From contig CAMYPV010000063.1 in NCBI GenBank assembly GCA_947293975.1, forward strand, positions 1 through 6,484: a DNA stretch of 6,484 nt. The letters run 5' to 3'. The stretch comes from an uncultured Ezakiella sp. (GTDB lineage: Bacteria; Bacillota; Clostridia; Tissierellales; Peptoniphilaceae). The translations under genes were made by a program, and so were the position numbers. Below the pieces are notes generated by a model. The model saw only the letters and a list, made by a program, of their open reading frames with translations, was not told the origin of the DNA and made no database searches. Below are positions 6,481-6,484 of the stretch, in pieces. The number at the start of each line of letters is the position of its first letter. The stretch's first letter is position 1.

Positions 6481-6484
6481 CTCC
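6481..6484 (-). promoter_or_regulatory. Ribosome binding site of radC
   Basis: GGAG is found 6 nt before the ATG at 6474, at the very edge of the window, so the motif may extend further. It supports the long RadC start that includes the acidic extension. A TGA at 6480-6478 follows it immediately and could be the stop of an upstream gene, but that gene is outside the window. Confidence 0.6.

Larger units (their letters stand above)
1..6484 (-). other. Five-gene operon radC-mreC-mreD-PBP2-rng
   Basis: All genes share one strand, with junctions of 0, -1, +4 and -1 nt and ribosome binding sites embedded in the preceding genes. No terminator-like hairpin plus T-run or room for a promoter is present between them, so they are expected to be co-transcribed and translationally coupled. 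The true promoter and the end of the transcript are both outside the window. Confidence 0.75.

Overview
This window is one strand of dense, leaderless-looking coding sequence from a bacterium, most likely a Bacillota of the Clostridia/Tissierellia type. The case rests on the gene set (radC, mreC, mreD and a very large class B penicillin-binding protein, followed by an RNase E/G family gene), AGGAGGTGA-type ribosome binding sites, TTG start codons and AT-leaning codons. I cannot name a genus from this evidence.

All five genes are on the minus strand, so the operon reads from the right edge to the left. The order is radC (6474-5539), mreC (5538-4711), mreD (4711-4241), a PBP2-type transpeptidase (4236-928) and the 5' two-thirds or so of an RNase E/G gene (928 to beyond position 1). 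Junctions are 0 nt (radC/mreC), 1-nt TAATG overlap (mreC/mreD), 4 nt (mreD/PBP2) and 1-nt TAATG overlap (PBP2/rng). No stretch over 10 nt is non-coding, and I see no internal promoter, terminator, RNA gene, mobile element or CRISPR. Such packing implies one transcript with translational coupling.

MreC and MreD are membrane scaffold proteins of the elongasome, and PBP2 is its peptidoglycan transpeptidase. RadC is a JAMM/HhH protein of unclear function that commonly travels with mre genes. RNase E/G is an endoribonuclease whose gene is linked to mre genes in other bacteria too. The actin homologue mreB, normally between radC and mreC, is absent from that position; minCD, often found near here in Bacillota, are also absent from the window. 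This suggests a coccoid or shape-reduced organism, or relocation of mreB.

The most unusual points are an in-frame run of ten acidic-acidic-X triplets in a RadC N-terminal extension, a second insertion inside the RadC JAMM domain, a roughly 1,100-residue PBP2 with degenerate helical modules and an extra insertion in its transpeptidase domain, and an RNase E/G that keeps its S1 domain and catalytic aspartates but appears to have lost the 5'-monophosphate sensor loop. I do not see a wholly new defence or mobile system here.
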